Below, one piece after another: positions 42,893 to 50,196 of a stretch of DNA of 64,000 nucleotides. The DNA is taken from positions 372,001 through 436,000 of the forward strand of contig NZ_JAOPKC010000001.1 of assembly GCF_025517535.1 (NCBI RefSeq), read 5' to 3'. The notes under the pieces are model-generated. The model did not search any database, had not been told where the DNA came from, and saw only the letters and a program-made list of their open reading frames with translations. This DNA is from Halapricum hydrolyticum. GTDB taxonomy: Archaea > Halobacteriota > Halobacteria > Halobacteriales > Haloarculaceae. Within the stretch, counting starts at the first letter, position 1. Each line of letters begins with the position of its first letter. The position numbers and the translations under genes were made by a program.

Positions 42893-44004
42893 AGTGTGTG
42901 TTGGCCGCCTTCGGCGACGGCAAACTCGTCAGGTATCTGCTGCTCGGTGCTTCCGCTGCTGGCTGCTTCCTCGCGCTCGTCGGCCAGCATCCCGCCGGGA
43001 TTCTCCTCGACGACGTCCTCAACTTCGCCCTGACCGCGTTCGCCCTGCTCGCCGCCCGCGAGTCGGGCCTGATCGTTCGCCCGGCCACCGCCGAGCGCCT
43101 GCTGATCATCAAACTCGACGACATCGCCCTGCTCCGGCCCCTCGTCGATGTGCTCGTGCAGCGTCGAAAGTCGGTGTTCGTCGGGGATCTCGGTGAGAGA
43201 GTTGAGCAGTCTATGCAGTTCGCGCGGCTCCTCGACGTCTTCGCCAGTCTCGCGACGGATCGCCGCCATCGCGGACCATGCCTGTTCCGCGTGCCGGCGC
43301 TGCTTGCGGACGGCGTCGAGTAGCTCCCGCAGCGACGCGATCGCCCCGCGATACCCGCCGAGGGCGCGCGAGTATGCGCCGGCCTGTTTGCCGGACAGGG
43401 TCTCTTGTTCGGGCTCGTCGTCACGACGATCGGTGTCCGCGAGGAGGTCGTCGACCTCGTCGTGATCATAGCCGCACGTCTCGGTCAGGAACTCGCAGGC
43501 TTGCGGGTCGCCGTGCCTACAGTGGCCCCGAGCGTGGTCGCACTCGTTGGCCTGTGCCGCCCTGGACGCGCGCCCGGCCTTCTCGATGGCGCTGTCCTCG
43601 GCGTTCATCCGCTGGCCCTGATCCTCGCGAGCGGCCTGCTCCATCACCTCGCGGTGCTCGTCGACGGTCAGCGTCGGGTCGACGTGGGCCGTCCAGTCGT
43701 CGACGCCCGCGTCTTGCGCGATCGCTTTGATCGACTGGGCCCAGGGGACGTTTGCCCGCCCCTTCGAGAAGTCGAGCCGGTCTTTCTCGTGATCGGTCAG
43801 CTCCGCCTGGCCGGGCCCGCTGGCTCGTTCGTCACGCGAGTCGGCGGCCTCGAGCTCGGCGCGCTCGATGACGCGATCGGGGACGTCCTCGACGAACCGA
43901 ACGGTCTTGAGTCGACGATCGTCGTCGGGACAAAGGTACTCGCCCCACTGCTCGCGAGCAACGTCGGCAGCGTCCTTTGACCCAAACTCTACTGTTGGAC
44001 TCAT
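42889..44004 (-). CDS. Cys/His-containing helical protein, first gene of the late operon
   Basis: 371 residues. A central Cys/His cluster (CDHARGHCRHGDPQACEFL then CGYDHDEVDDLL, about residues 153-182) probably binds zinc and is of a kind seen in haloarchaeal plasmid and provirus proteins. The second half is coiled-coil-like (YRGAIASLRELLDAVRKQRR) and ends in Gly/Glu-rich low complexity. ATG 44004 preferred to the GTG one codon upstream. Function unknown; I considered a replication role but see no nuclease or primase motif. Confidence 0.65.
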   Translation of the reverse strand: MSPTVEFGSKDAADVAREQWGEYLCPDDDRRLKTVRFVEDVPDRVIERAELEAADSRDERASGPGQAELTDHEKDRLDFSKGRANVPWAQSIKAIAQDAGVDDWTAHVDPTLTVDEHREVMEQAAREDQGQRMNAEDSAIEKAGRASRAAQANECDHARGHCRHGDPQACEFLTETCGYDHDEVDDLLADTDRRDDEPEQETLSGKQAGAYSRALGGYRGAIASLRELLDAVRKQRRHAEQAWSAMAAIRRETGEDVEEPRELHRLLNSLTEIPDEHRLSTLHEHIDEGPEQGDVVEFDDQQALGGGRANDQARLAGGEQGERGQGEVEDVVEENPGGMLADEREEAASSGSTEQQIPDEFAVAEGGQHTL

Positions 44005-44008
44005 CACA

Positions 44009-44089
44009 GCAGGCAGGACAGTCTACGCTCTTATCCCTCGGTCGCAGGTTCCCCAATCTCTGGGGGACTGACTGGGGGGCCAGCCTGCC
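44009..44089. promoter_or_regulatory. Divergent control region between late operon and AbrB-like gene
   Basis: CTGGGGG occurs twice 12 bases apart (44060-44066 and 44072-44078), with CCCCA (44051-44055) in inverted orientation, and GGCAGG (44012-44017) faces CCTGCC (44084-44089). These probably are binding sites for the AbrB-like protein or another viral regulator controlling the late operon. Confidence 0.5.
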
Positions 44090-44133
44090 AGCACTTGGGA
44101 CATTGATATGGGAAACGGGGCTACATTGGCGTG

Positions 44134-44367
44134 ATGAGCCAGGCAGACGCACAACGTCGTGTTCAGGCCGCGATGATTGACTCCGACGCGCTGAGTCCCG
44201 AAGGGTCGGCGTCCGTTCAGAACTGGGGCGGCACCGCCTACGTCGCGATCCCGCGCCGGCTCGTCCAGCACTACGAGATCGAGCAGGGCGATCGTCTTCA
44301 GCGAGCCTACGATCCCAAGACCGGCTGTCTGACCATCTCTCTCGGGGACCACGATCTTTTCGAGTGA
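44134..44367 (+). CDS. AbrB/SpoVT-like DNA-binding regulator
   Basis: 77 residues with the swapped-hairpin signature: SVQNWGGTAYVAIPRRLVQH then YEIEQGDRLQ (residues 26-56), as in archaeal and bacterial AbrB-type proteins. Divergent from the late operon, so it may switch it on or off. ATG 44134 preferred to GTG 44131. Confidence 0.8.
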   Translation: MSQADAQRRVQAAMIDSDALSPEGSASVQNWGGTAYVAIPRRLVQHYEIEQGDRLQRAYDPKTGCLTISLGDHDLFE

Positions 44368-44421
44368 GTTCTGGTTCGGTTCTGTTCCCAGCCACAAACG
44401 TGGTAGAGAAATCGCCCTTGA

Positions 44422-44922
44422 TCACTTCTCCAAGTCCCTGAAGTCCAGATTACCAGCTTTGAGGAGGCCCAAGTAAGTGAAAAATAGTATTAATAATGCC
44501 CCCACCCAGACTATAAGGGCCATTAATCCTGTTACGGTACCGGACACTTGCGCAGTGAGCGCGGTAGCCTGTGACATTCCAACTATGGCGAGGACAAATG
44601 TGAGGAGAGTAACAGCCCGATTACTGGCGCGATCTCGCTGCGCTTGATCTCTGTCGTGACCCAATTGGAATCCGTCGGATTTCAGTGTAACACTGTATCT
44701 GTGGGTTTCGTTATCACCTAAACCCAGAGTGTTTTCTGTCGCCAAGCGGCGCTCACAAAGCGTCTCTACCGCGTCTTGGACCGCATCGACATCCAAATCT
44801 AGTCTTTGAGATAAGTCAATATCTGAGTCCAATTCTCCCTCTGTTTCCTCGCTCGGATATTCAGCACTTCCGCCTAGTGTATATACCTCATCAAGTACTT
44901 GTGCCCAGTGTTCTTCATCCAT
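44422..44922 (-). CDS. Winged-helix plus two-helix membrane protein (cargo)
   Basis: 166 residues, A/T-richer than the viral core. N-terminal part resembles a small winged helix (SQRLDLDVDAVQDAVETLCE; HRYSVTLKSDGFQLG), then two membrane helices (AVTLLTFVLAIVGMSQATAL; LMALIVWVGALLILFFTYLG). A DNA- or ligand-sensing domain joined to a 2TM unit is common in membrane effectors of antiviral systems, but no family is recognised. Confidence 0.6.
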   Translation of the reverse strand: MDEEHWAQVLDEVYTLGGSAEYPSEETEGELDSDIDLSQRLDLDVDAVQDAVETLCERRLATENTLGLGDNETHRYSVTLKSDGFQLGHDRDQAQRDRASNRAVTLLTFVLAIVGMSQATALTAQVSGTVTGLMALIVWVGALLILFFTYLGLLKAGNLDFRDLEK

Positions 44923-45072
44923 ATTTTGACATCATAATGCAACTATAAATCAGCTGGGTCGCCCAGTTCTACTCCCAGACTCGGGCGATCTCCTGATCTG
45001 TAGAGACAGACTACGTATTTCTCAAATAACGGATTGCTGGTCTGCAGCCGAGAACAGCATTTCGACAAATAT

Positions 45073-45609
45073 TTAACAGAAAAGTGTTAGAGCGGAGTGA
45101 AGTAGTATCAGTCCAAGAGATGCGAGAGTAAGGTACTGACAGAGACGTAGGTTTCGATATTTTTCGTCGTTCTTTGTCCGGTTTCCTTTGAAGAATTTCT
45201 CTGGGTCATCGGTGTGTTCGTTGCCGGAGATTGAGGTCATATACGCAATCATCAATTTTCGTCGGATTGGTTGAGGGGTGTCATCGATGTATTGGAGGTA
45301 GTCGTCAATGTCTTTCCCTGGTGTATGATAGTCCCGTACTCTTAACCCATGAATACCGATTATGACCGAAATGAGAGCGACCGCCATCGCTCCAATGAGT
45401 AGGAAAGTGAGGTTCTCGAAAAGGCCGACTACGGAGACGATGATCGCGTCCACAGTCAGGATCGTTCCCATCTTGGATTCGACCGAGTTTCGACGTTCGG
45501 ATTCCTCTTGGAACCGAAGCCGTGCTTCCTCTAAAGCGATTTGAGAAGGGTTATCGCCACCATTTCTTTTTCTTAGTTCTTCACTGAGATCCTCCTCGTC
45601 CTTTGTCAT
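45073..45609 (-). CDS. Multi-pass membrane protein linked to micro zinc ribbons
   Basis: 178 residues. An amphipathic N-terminal helix (SQIALEEARLRFQEESERRN) leads into two close membrane helices (TILTVDAIIVSVVGLFENL; LIGAMAVALISVIIGIHGL), a cytosolic part and a C-terminal helix (LTLASLGLILLHSALTLF). The helix-then-2TM plan resembles SLATT-type effectors in outline only. Its ATG shares a base with the stop of a 32-residue zinc-ribbon gene (TAATG), so the two are translated together. Function unknown. Confidence 0.65.
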   Translation of the reverse strand: MTKDEEDLSEELRKRNGGDNPSQIALEEARLRFQEESERRNSVESKMGTILTVDAIIVSVVGLFENLTFLLIGAMAVALISVIIGIHGLRVRDYHTPGKDIDDYLQYIDDTPQPIRRKLMIAYMTSISGNEHTDDPEKFFKGNRTKNDEKYRNLRLCQYLTLASLGLILLHSALTLFC

Positions 45610-45707
45610 TAGAACTCTTTACCACATTCATCGCAGATCCGAGGTTCTTCGCTATTAGCGACGGTCCGGATATCGGTATCGTCTTTGCATTCGGAACAGA
45701 GAGGCAT
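45609..45707 (-). CDS. Micro zinc-ribbon protein 1 (32 aa)
   Basis: 32 residues: MPLCSECKDDTDIRTVANSE then a second knuckle ICDECGKEF. Two CxxC pairs form a minimal zinc ribbon. Its stop overlaps the start of the 178-residue membrane protein. One of three tandem paralogues with the same frame length and ending. Confidence 0.72.
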   Translation of the reverse strand: MPLCSECKDDTDIRTVANSEEPRICDECGKEF

Positions 45708-45715
45708 AACAAGAT

Positions 45716-45817
45716 TTAGAAGGTTCTCCCACACTCGTCGCACGTACGAGGTTTATCTTTGTCAAATTCGGTACTCACTGTCAATGCTTCGCCTTTGCAG
45801 TCTGGACAGAGGGGCAT
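45716..45817 (-). CDS. Micro zinc-ribbon protein 2 (33 aa)
   Basis: 33 residues beginning MPLCPDCKGEALTV and ending TCDECGRTF. Eight bases upstream of paralogue 1. Conserved ends and a variable middle suggest that the zinc ribbon is kept while the connecting loop diverges. Confidence 0.72.
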   Translation of the reverse strand: MPLCPDCKGEALTVSTEFDKDKPRTCDECGRTF

Positions 45818-45825
45818 GATTTATT

Positions 45826-45924
45826 TTAGAATTCTTGGCCACATTCGTCGCAGATCAGGCCTTTTTTCGATTTCTTTGCTGTTGTGAGAGTTGTGTCTTC
45901 TTTGCAGGCTGGGCAAAGTGGCAT
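45826..45924 (-). CDS. Micro zinc-ribbon protein 3 (32 aa)
   Basis: 32 residues, MPLCPACKEDTTLTTAKK and ICDECGQEF. Eight bases upstream of paralogue 2, first of the trio. An A/T-rich stretch (about 45940-45960) upstream is a likely promoter for the four-gene unit. Confidence 0.72.
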   Translation of the reverse strand: MPLCPACKEDTTLTTAKKSKKGLICDECGQEF

Positions 45925-46092
45925 TGTTTACAGGTTGTTGTTTTCCGCGTAGTATAAATGTTAGTCGGGTGAGTATCTTTATTGGGGACAGCTACCTGTT
46001 TCATATACCAAAATCACCTAATAACCGAGACGCTGGCAACATTGCATTTGATTTAGCATAACCCATGTGAGTAGTTTCTTGTCTTCTATGAT

Positions 46093-46653
46093 TCAGCCCT
46101 TCATCAGCCGATCAAGAAACGGTTCACGCTTCCTAAGTTGTTCCCGGAGGCCGGGCCAGAATGTCCAGCAGAACAGGAGATCGGCAATGATGAGGATGAA
46201 AAGAATCGCAGCGACGGTGACGATCGAACCATACTCTATTCCAAGCTTCATGGCGAAGATGCTGAAGAGGACGACTCCTAGAACGTGGGCCCCGTTCCAC
46301 TGTTTGAAGTACCGAATCCCCGCGATAATGAGCACAACTAGACCAAGGAAAGTGAATGCAAGCTCACCTTGAATAGCGTCAAGTAATCCCTCAAAGAGGA
46401 GTTGGTTGGCCTCATTGGCTTCGGCCTGCTGTATCATGTGAGAAAGGGCGGCACCGATGACCGCACGTCCGAACAGCCAGATTGAAACGATGGTTAAGGC
46501 GAGCCCAACCCCAAAGAATGGAATCAGGCTGGGATTCTCATCAATATCTGAGTCCTCCATCAGTCGGGCAAAAATTTGCACCATAATCGCCCAAGCTGGG
46601 AGAAACAACGCCACCACCTGAAGAAGAACAGAGAAAGTATTATCATTGACCAT
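46093..46653 (-). CDS. Four-helix membrane protein (cargo)
   Basis: 186 residues with four or five hydrophobic helices (FSVLLQVVALFLPAWAIMVQ; LIPFFGVGLALTIVSIWLFG; LAFTFLGLVVLIIAGIRYF; TVAAILFILIIADLLFCWTF) and a basic C-terminus. A/T-richer codon use. No family recognised; third membrane protein of the accessory region. Confidence 0.62.
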   Translation of the reverse strand: MVNDNTFSVLLQVVALFLPAWAIMVQIFARLMEDSDIDENPSLIPFFGVGLALTIVSIWLFGRAVIGAALSHMIQQAEANEANQLLFEGLLDAIQGELAFTFLGLVVLIIAGIRYFKQWNGAHVLGVVLFSIFAMKLGIEYGSIVTVAAILFILIIADLLFCWTFWPGLREQLRKREPFLDRLMKG

Positions 46654-46878
46654 ATCCCGAAAAAAGTCCCGATAGGATTTATAACCCGCCCCAATCAGAC
46701 ATGTCCGTTAATTGTTCTGGGTAAAACCTTCTTACGCGATCTGCTCAATAACCATACGTGCTAATTCGGATTGTTCCCTGCATATCTTACGACCTATCAG
46801 CCGGTTCTTATAGGAGTTCGTGAAACTAAGATTGGAAACAGTGTCTGGTTCTCGACCCAGTTTCGGCCAGGGTCAGTT

Positions 46879-47016
46879 CTAATCTTCTTCTGCAGTCTGA
46901 ATAGCTTCTTCCAAATCCTCCAGAAGATCCTTAGCGTCCTCCAATTTCAGAGATCGGTGCCGTCCGTCTATAGTTAGTGTAATCGCCCCGTCATTCTCTG
47001 ATGCGTGGATTGTCAT
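46879..47016 (-). CDS. Small acidic protein upstream of the recombinase
   Basis: 45 residues: TIHASENDGAITLTIDGRHR then SLKLEDAKDLLEDLEEAIQT. A beta hairpin followed by one acidic helix, a typical small haloarchaeal plasmid or virus fold. Coding is supported by regular third-position use and the compact start/stop; function unknown. Divergent from the serine recombinase. Confidence 0.6.
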   Translation of the reverse strand: MTIHASENDGAITLTIDGRHRSLKLEDAKDLLEDLEEAIQTAEED

Positions 47017-47062
47017 TCCGTTCTGCACTATTATCGGAAACTCCTACAAACTTGGGGGCAAC

Positions 47063-47134
47063 CGTCCCACAAACCACCGTTCCCGATACACGTCCCATAA
47101 TTTCGGACATTTATATACTGCCCCTACCGTCCCA
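47063..47134. promoter_or_regulatory. Three CGTCCCA boxes and TATA element before the serine recombinase
   Basis: CGTCCCA occurs at 47063, 47091 and 47128, the first and third within ACCGTCCCA. TTTATATAC at 47110-47118 lies about 22-30 bases before the ATG at 47140, so the transcript is nearly leaderless and the boxes flank the core promoter. Candidate recombinase binding sites or repressor operators. Confidence 0.55.
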
Positions 47135-47139
47135 TATCT

Positions 47140-47796
47140 ATGTCAACTGTGGCCTGCTATTGTCGAGTCAGTACCGAAGATCAAAGCCTCGAACGACAAG
47201 TGACACAGACTGCGGAGTACGCACAGTCGACGATCGGCGCAGACCTCGCTAACGTTCACCGATATCAGGACAAGAGCACAGGCACAAACGTTGAACGCTC
47301 GGGCTATCAGGAAATGATGGCCGACGCCGAAGCCGGCCATCTCGACGCCGTCGTAGTACTCAGTATCTCACGCATCTGCCGATCCATTTCCGACTTGGAG
47401 CGCACGGCTTCCCGTCTTGAAGACTACGGCGTCGAGCTCCACATCCTCAATGAAGGTCTGACCCTCCGACCAGGAGAAAGTGATCCGTACCAGACTGCTT
47501 TGTTTCAGTTGCTCGGAGTATTCGCTGAGCTCGAAGCGAATATGGCCCAACAGCGCACGAAAGATGGGATCGCTGCCCGGCAGCAGCGGGACGATTACCA
47601 TCATGGGCCTGCCCCCCTCGGATTTGAGAAAGACAATGGGGAGCTGATCGAGGCCGACAACTACCATGATGTGGTCAGCGTTCTCGAATTGAAGATCAAA
47701 GATGAGATCGGAACCCGCGAAGCCGCTCGCCGTCTCGACTGTGGTACTGCGACTATCAATCGCGCTGTTGAACGGGCTGAACTTTACGGACTATAA
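47140..47796 (+). CDS. Serine recombinase (resolvase/invertase family)
   Basis: 218 residues. The catalytic domain starts ACYCRVSTEDQSLERQ with the nucleophile Ser in RVST; further landmarks are LSISRICRS and the long E-helix region FAELEANMAQQRTKDGI. The C-terminal helix-turn-helix is EIGTREAARRLDCGTATINR (about residues 188-207). This is the small type seen in haloarchaeal plasmids and proviruses. It could resolve multimers, invert a segment or be a second integration enzyme; inverted target sites were not identified. Confidence 0.88.
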   Translation: MSTVACYCRVSTEDQSLERQVTQTAEYAQSTIGADLANVHRYQDKSTGTNVERSGYQEMMADAEAGHLDAVVVLSISRICRSISDLERTASRLEDYGVELHILNEGLTLRPGESDPYQTALFQLLGVFAELEANMAQQRTKDGIAARQQRDDYHHGPAPLGFEKDNGELIEADNYHDVVSVLELKIKDEIGTREAARRLDCGTATINRAVERAELYGL

Positions 47797-47883
47797 GAGT
47801 TAGTCATTTGACAACCTTTGGCTAGGAGCGCTCGTAGTTTCAACCGCTATGATGGCAAGCACTCTTGAGTCGACAAACTGGAT

Positions 47884-48144
47884 TTAGAGATTGGATTCTA
47901 TCCACATACAAAACTTATCGAGGTCGTCCGCACCGGCGTCCTCGCTAATTCCCTTAAGTGTTCCTCGGGGTATTGAGTTATGATTTGGGATACTAACTGT
48001 ACGCGGCTCCGACTCCCGATGGTCATCTGGTGGCTCCCACTTCAAAATCATATGACTTCCGGTTTGCCTCTCCGGAACCCAGCTCACACTGGAATTGACC
48101 ATCGCTTTAACCACATCCCGCCCCGAGTAATCATACGACACCAT
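47884..48144 (-). CDS. hicA: HicA-like mRNA interferase toxin
   Basis: 86 residues of the HicA/YcfA double-stranded RNA-binding-like fold. Landmarks are SGRDVVKAMVNS, the active-site His in RQTGSHMILKW (about residue 30) and TVSIPNHNSIPRGTLKGI. The ATG at 48144 is chosen because GGTGAG lies at the right distance; a GTG at 48156 would overlap that site. It follows the antitoxin gene by about 15 bases, the reverse of the commonest hicA-hicB order. Confidence 0.85.
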   Translation of the reverse strand: MVSYDYSGRDVVKAMVNSSVSWVPERQTGSHMILKWEPPDDHRESEPRTVSIPNHNSIPRGTLKGISEDAGADDLDKFCMWIESNL

Positions 48145-48159
48145 CTCGTCTCTCACCAG

Positions 48160-48921
48160 TCAGGTCATAAAATCAGGCAACGTTCCAGAATTAGTCTCAT
48201 TTACCTCATCAGGATCAATCCCCCACTCCTTAAGACTCTTATCTGTGACAGACTCACCGGCATCGCCGTGGGCTGTGGCGATTACCTCTCCAAGTTTGTT
48301 GATCGCATCTTTCTGACTTTCACCAAGTGCAGTGAATTCCTGAACAGGATCGCGTGCAGTCCACGTACCATCCGTGTTCCGCGAAACTTCGTATTCTTCG
48401 ATGTACGGCCGGAAATTACTTGAGTCAGAGCTGCGAGCCACTGTTTCTTCGAAAATCGACGCATCGGGATCGAAGAGACGGTCAAGATCAAGTTCAGTGG
48501 CGGTTGTGTACTCCTCGTATTTGTTATAAACGTACTTTAATAACCGTTCAGTCCCCCAGTCGTTGTAATCGGCTTTGATTCCTTCTGCCGCGTCAAGCAC
48601 TTCATCGAGATCCTTTTCCCTAATTTCTTCACGGATTCTTGCAATCCCATCCGTCGTGAGCCTATAGATCGTACGCTCTTTCCCATACGTGTTCCTCTCA
48701 GTCTCGGTTTTCACGAGTCCCCGAGCTTCTAATCCGCGTACTGTCGCGTCCAGTCCACTTGAATATGGGCCGTATTTATACGGTTCAAACTCAAATACGT
48801 CAGCAAATTTCCCCTCCTTCTGCGCGAGAAATACGAGCTTCTGGAAGCGAGTTGCACCCTCAACTGCTTCTCGGTTGCGCGTATATAGCAGCGAGAGCGT
48901 GAGGATCTCCTCGTTCCGCAT
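48160..48921 (-). CDS. Two-domain antitoxin: YwgA/Panacea-like N-terminus with HicB C-terminus
   Basis: 253 residues. The C-terminal 100 include a HicB-type domain (YIEEYEVSRNTDGTWTARDP; FTALGESQKDAINKLGEVIA), the expected partner of HicA. The N-terminal 140 residues are an unrelated winged-helix-like domain (ATRFQKLVFLAQKEGK; EFEPYKYGPYSSGLDATV) resembling YwgA-type proteins and in outline the Panacea (DUF4065) antitoxin domain. Normal HicB proteins are much shorter and use an HTH or RHH for autoregulation; here the big domain may take that role. The ATG at 48921 fits the TATA element upstream. Confidence 0.8.
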   Translation of the reverse strand: MRNEEILTLSLLYTRNREAVEGATRFQKLVFLAQKEGKFADVFEFEPYKYGPYSSGLDATVRGLEARGLVKTETERNTYGKERTIYRLTTDGIARIREEIREKDLDEVLDAAEGIKADYNDWGTERLLKYVYNKYEEYTTATELDLDRLFDPDASIFEETVARSSDSSNFRPYIEEYEVSRNTDGTWTARDPVQEFTALGESQKDAINKLGEVIATAHGDAGESVTDKSLKEWGIDPDEVNETNSGTLPDFMT

Positions 48922-48940
48922 TCCAGTGTCTACCTCATAA

Positions 48941-48966
48941 TGGATACTGGATACATATATACTTGT
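48941..48966 (-). promoter_or_regulatory. Promoter and tandem operator of the toxin-antitoxin unit
   Basis: On the plus strand TGGATAC is repeated twice without gap (48941-48954), directly followed by ATATATAC, the TATA box for the minus-strand hicB-hicA transcript about 30 bases from the ATG. The repeats would overlie the transcription start, well placed for autorepression. Confidence 0.6.
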
Positions 48967-49025
48967 ATGAGAGTGTTTTTGCCCCGACTTAGTATCTGAG
49001 CTAATCTGCGATATCATCAGGTGCC

Positions 49026-49128
49026 TCAAACGGTGTCCGCTTGTACGCTGTCTTCCAACTGACGCTGATCGTTTCGAAGAGCACGATTAAGTCTCGGCTG
49101 GGGCTGATTCTCCGCGTCGAGATCGCCG
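49026..49128 (-). pseudogene. C-terminal remnant of a PhiH1-repressor-like winged-helix gene
   Basis: The minus strand reads GDLDAENQPQPRLNRALRND then a short tail to a stop. The intact gene at 49362-49658 ends GDLDAENQPRPRLGRVLRND. The two share a 29-base exact DNA repeat (49100-49128 and 49397-49425). Nothing of the N-terminal wing domain is preserved, so this is a truncated duplicate. Confidence 0.75.
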
Positions 49129-49172
49129 CCTCTCCGATAGAAATTTTGGAGTGGCAATAGAGACGCTTACCC

Positions 49173-49361
49173 ATGAGTAGCTTCTACCGAGATGCCGCGA
49201 TTGTATTGGCTGTATCATTCCCGAGCTGGTATCTGGCCATCTACTCAATTGGCGCTAATGCTGAAATGCTTCAAACCTTGGACCCGCAAGTTGTCTCGGT
49301 CCTAGCTGCCGTCCAAATCCTATTTGTATTGATTTTGGTCGGCATTTCAGACGACGAGTAG
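49173..49361 (+). CDS. Small two-helix membrane protein
   Basis: 62 residues: DAAIVLAVSFPSWYLAIYSI and VVSVLAAVQILFVLILVGIS with a short acidic end. Located between the remnant and the intact winged-helix gene, its stop touching the stop of the convergent gene. Unknown; superinfection exclusion is one possible use for such a protein. Confidence 0.6.
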   Translation: MSSFYRDAAIVLAVSFPSWYLAIYSIGANAEMLQTLDPQVVSVLAAVQILFVLILVGISDDE

Positions 49362-49658
49362 TCAGTCGTTCCGCAGCACCCGACCCAGTCGAGGGCGGGG
49401 CTGATTCTCCGCGTCGAGATCGCCGTCAAGATACCGCTGTCCCGCTTGGGTGAGCTCCCAGTGAGTCCGGTCAGTGGTCAGCGAACCTACGAGCTCCGCA
49501 CCAGCGAGCATATGCAACCGCTCGCGAACGTGGCCCATCGACACGCTCTCGAAAACCTCGCGAGAGATGAGTGACGCTGTCGAGAGTCCTTCTTCTTCCA
49601 GAAACTCCAGGATACGCTCGTCTTCCCGCTTCATCCAGTGAGCACTTTGGCGATCCAT
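49362..49658 (-). CDS. Winged-helix repressor, PhiH1-repressor-like (second copy)
   Basis: 98 residues: WMKREDERILEFLEEEGLST, then VRERLHMLAGAELVGSLT and THWELTQAGQRYLDGDLDAE, the standard recognition helix and wing of the haloarchaeal PhiH1-repressor family. The ATG at 49658 overlaps the end of the preceding paralogue. Likely controls lysogeny or early genes together with its partner. Confidence 0.8.
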   Translation of the reverse strand: MDRQSAHWMKREDERILEFLEEEGLSTASLISREVFESVSMGHVRERLHMLAGAELVGSLTTDRTHWELTQAGQRYLDGDLDAENQPRPRLGRVLRND

Positions 49659-49662
49659 TCGA

Positions 49663-49980
49663 TCACCCCGCGTTTCCAGGCTCGCCCACTCCGTTTGGAG
49701 ACTCCGAAGTGTCTCGGATTTCGTCGGGTTCGTCTTCATAAGTACTGATTTCTCCAGCGAGATACCGTTCGCCCCGCTCAGTAATGATATAGACCCCGTT
49801 CCCGAGGTGTTGAAGGAGGCCGTGATCTTTCAGTTTGCTTAGCCGGCGAGAAATTTGCTGCCGGGAGATTCTGAAGTAGCCTGTTTCTTCGAGTTCTTTC
49901 GGCGACACTGAATCCCGGTCCCTGGCCACCTCTAAGATTCGGTCATCCCAGATCGTCATCCACGCGCCGGACCTTCTCAT
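49663..49980 (-). CDS. Winged-helix repressor, PhiH1-repressor-like (first copy)
   Basis: 105 residues, begins MRRSGAWMTIWDDRILEVAR and continues RISRQQISRRLSKLKDHGLL and VYIITERGERYLAGEIS. Same family as the overlapping downstream gene but only moderately similar. Three in-frame Met codons precede; MRRSGAW is the family's usual start. Divergent from the right-arm operon, whose promoter region it may repress. Confidence 0.8.
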   Translation of the reverse strand: MRRSGAWMTIWDDRILEVARDRDSVSPKELEETGYFRISRQQISRRLSKLKDHGLLQHLGNGVYIITERGERYLAGEISTYEDEPDEIRDTSESPNGVGEPGNAG

Positions 49981-50196
49981 TACCATCATCAATGCGCTCT
50001 CCGCACGTTAATGCCAGCAATATAGCATTCATGTGGAGATAGGGTATTTCCTTAGGTGACCATAACATCTATAACATGTCCGGTGCATGGACGACATGCG
50101 GAGCCACCGACTCGCTCGCAGATGACTCTCGTCGGTTGTTGAAGTCGGGCCAGCGTCCTAGCGCCGGCCCGAAAAGGTGGTTCCGTCGGAGCAACC

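Noticed and set aside
42889..44004. Considered as replication initiator of the provirus
   Set aside because: No HUH, primase, helicase or Rep motifs; only a Cys/His cluster and coiled coil.
45362..46372. Plus-strand frames in the membrane-protein cluster
   Set aside because: They oppose minus-strand genes with clear membrane helices and no separate start signals were seen.
50161..50170. GCGCCGGCCC, a 10-base match to the tRNA-Pro att core, upstream of the right-arm operon
   Set aside because: Short and GC-rich, flanks do not match the tRNA; expected by chance in this genome. A nested element from 50161 to 52825 is not supported.
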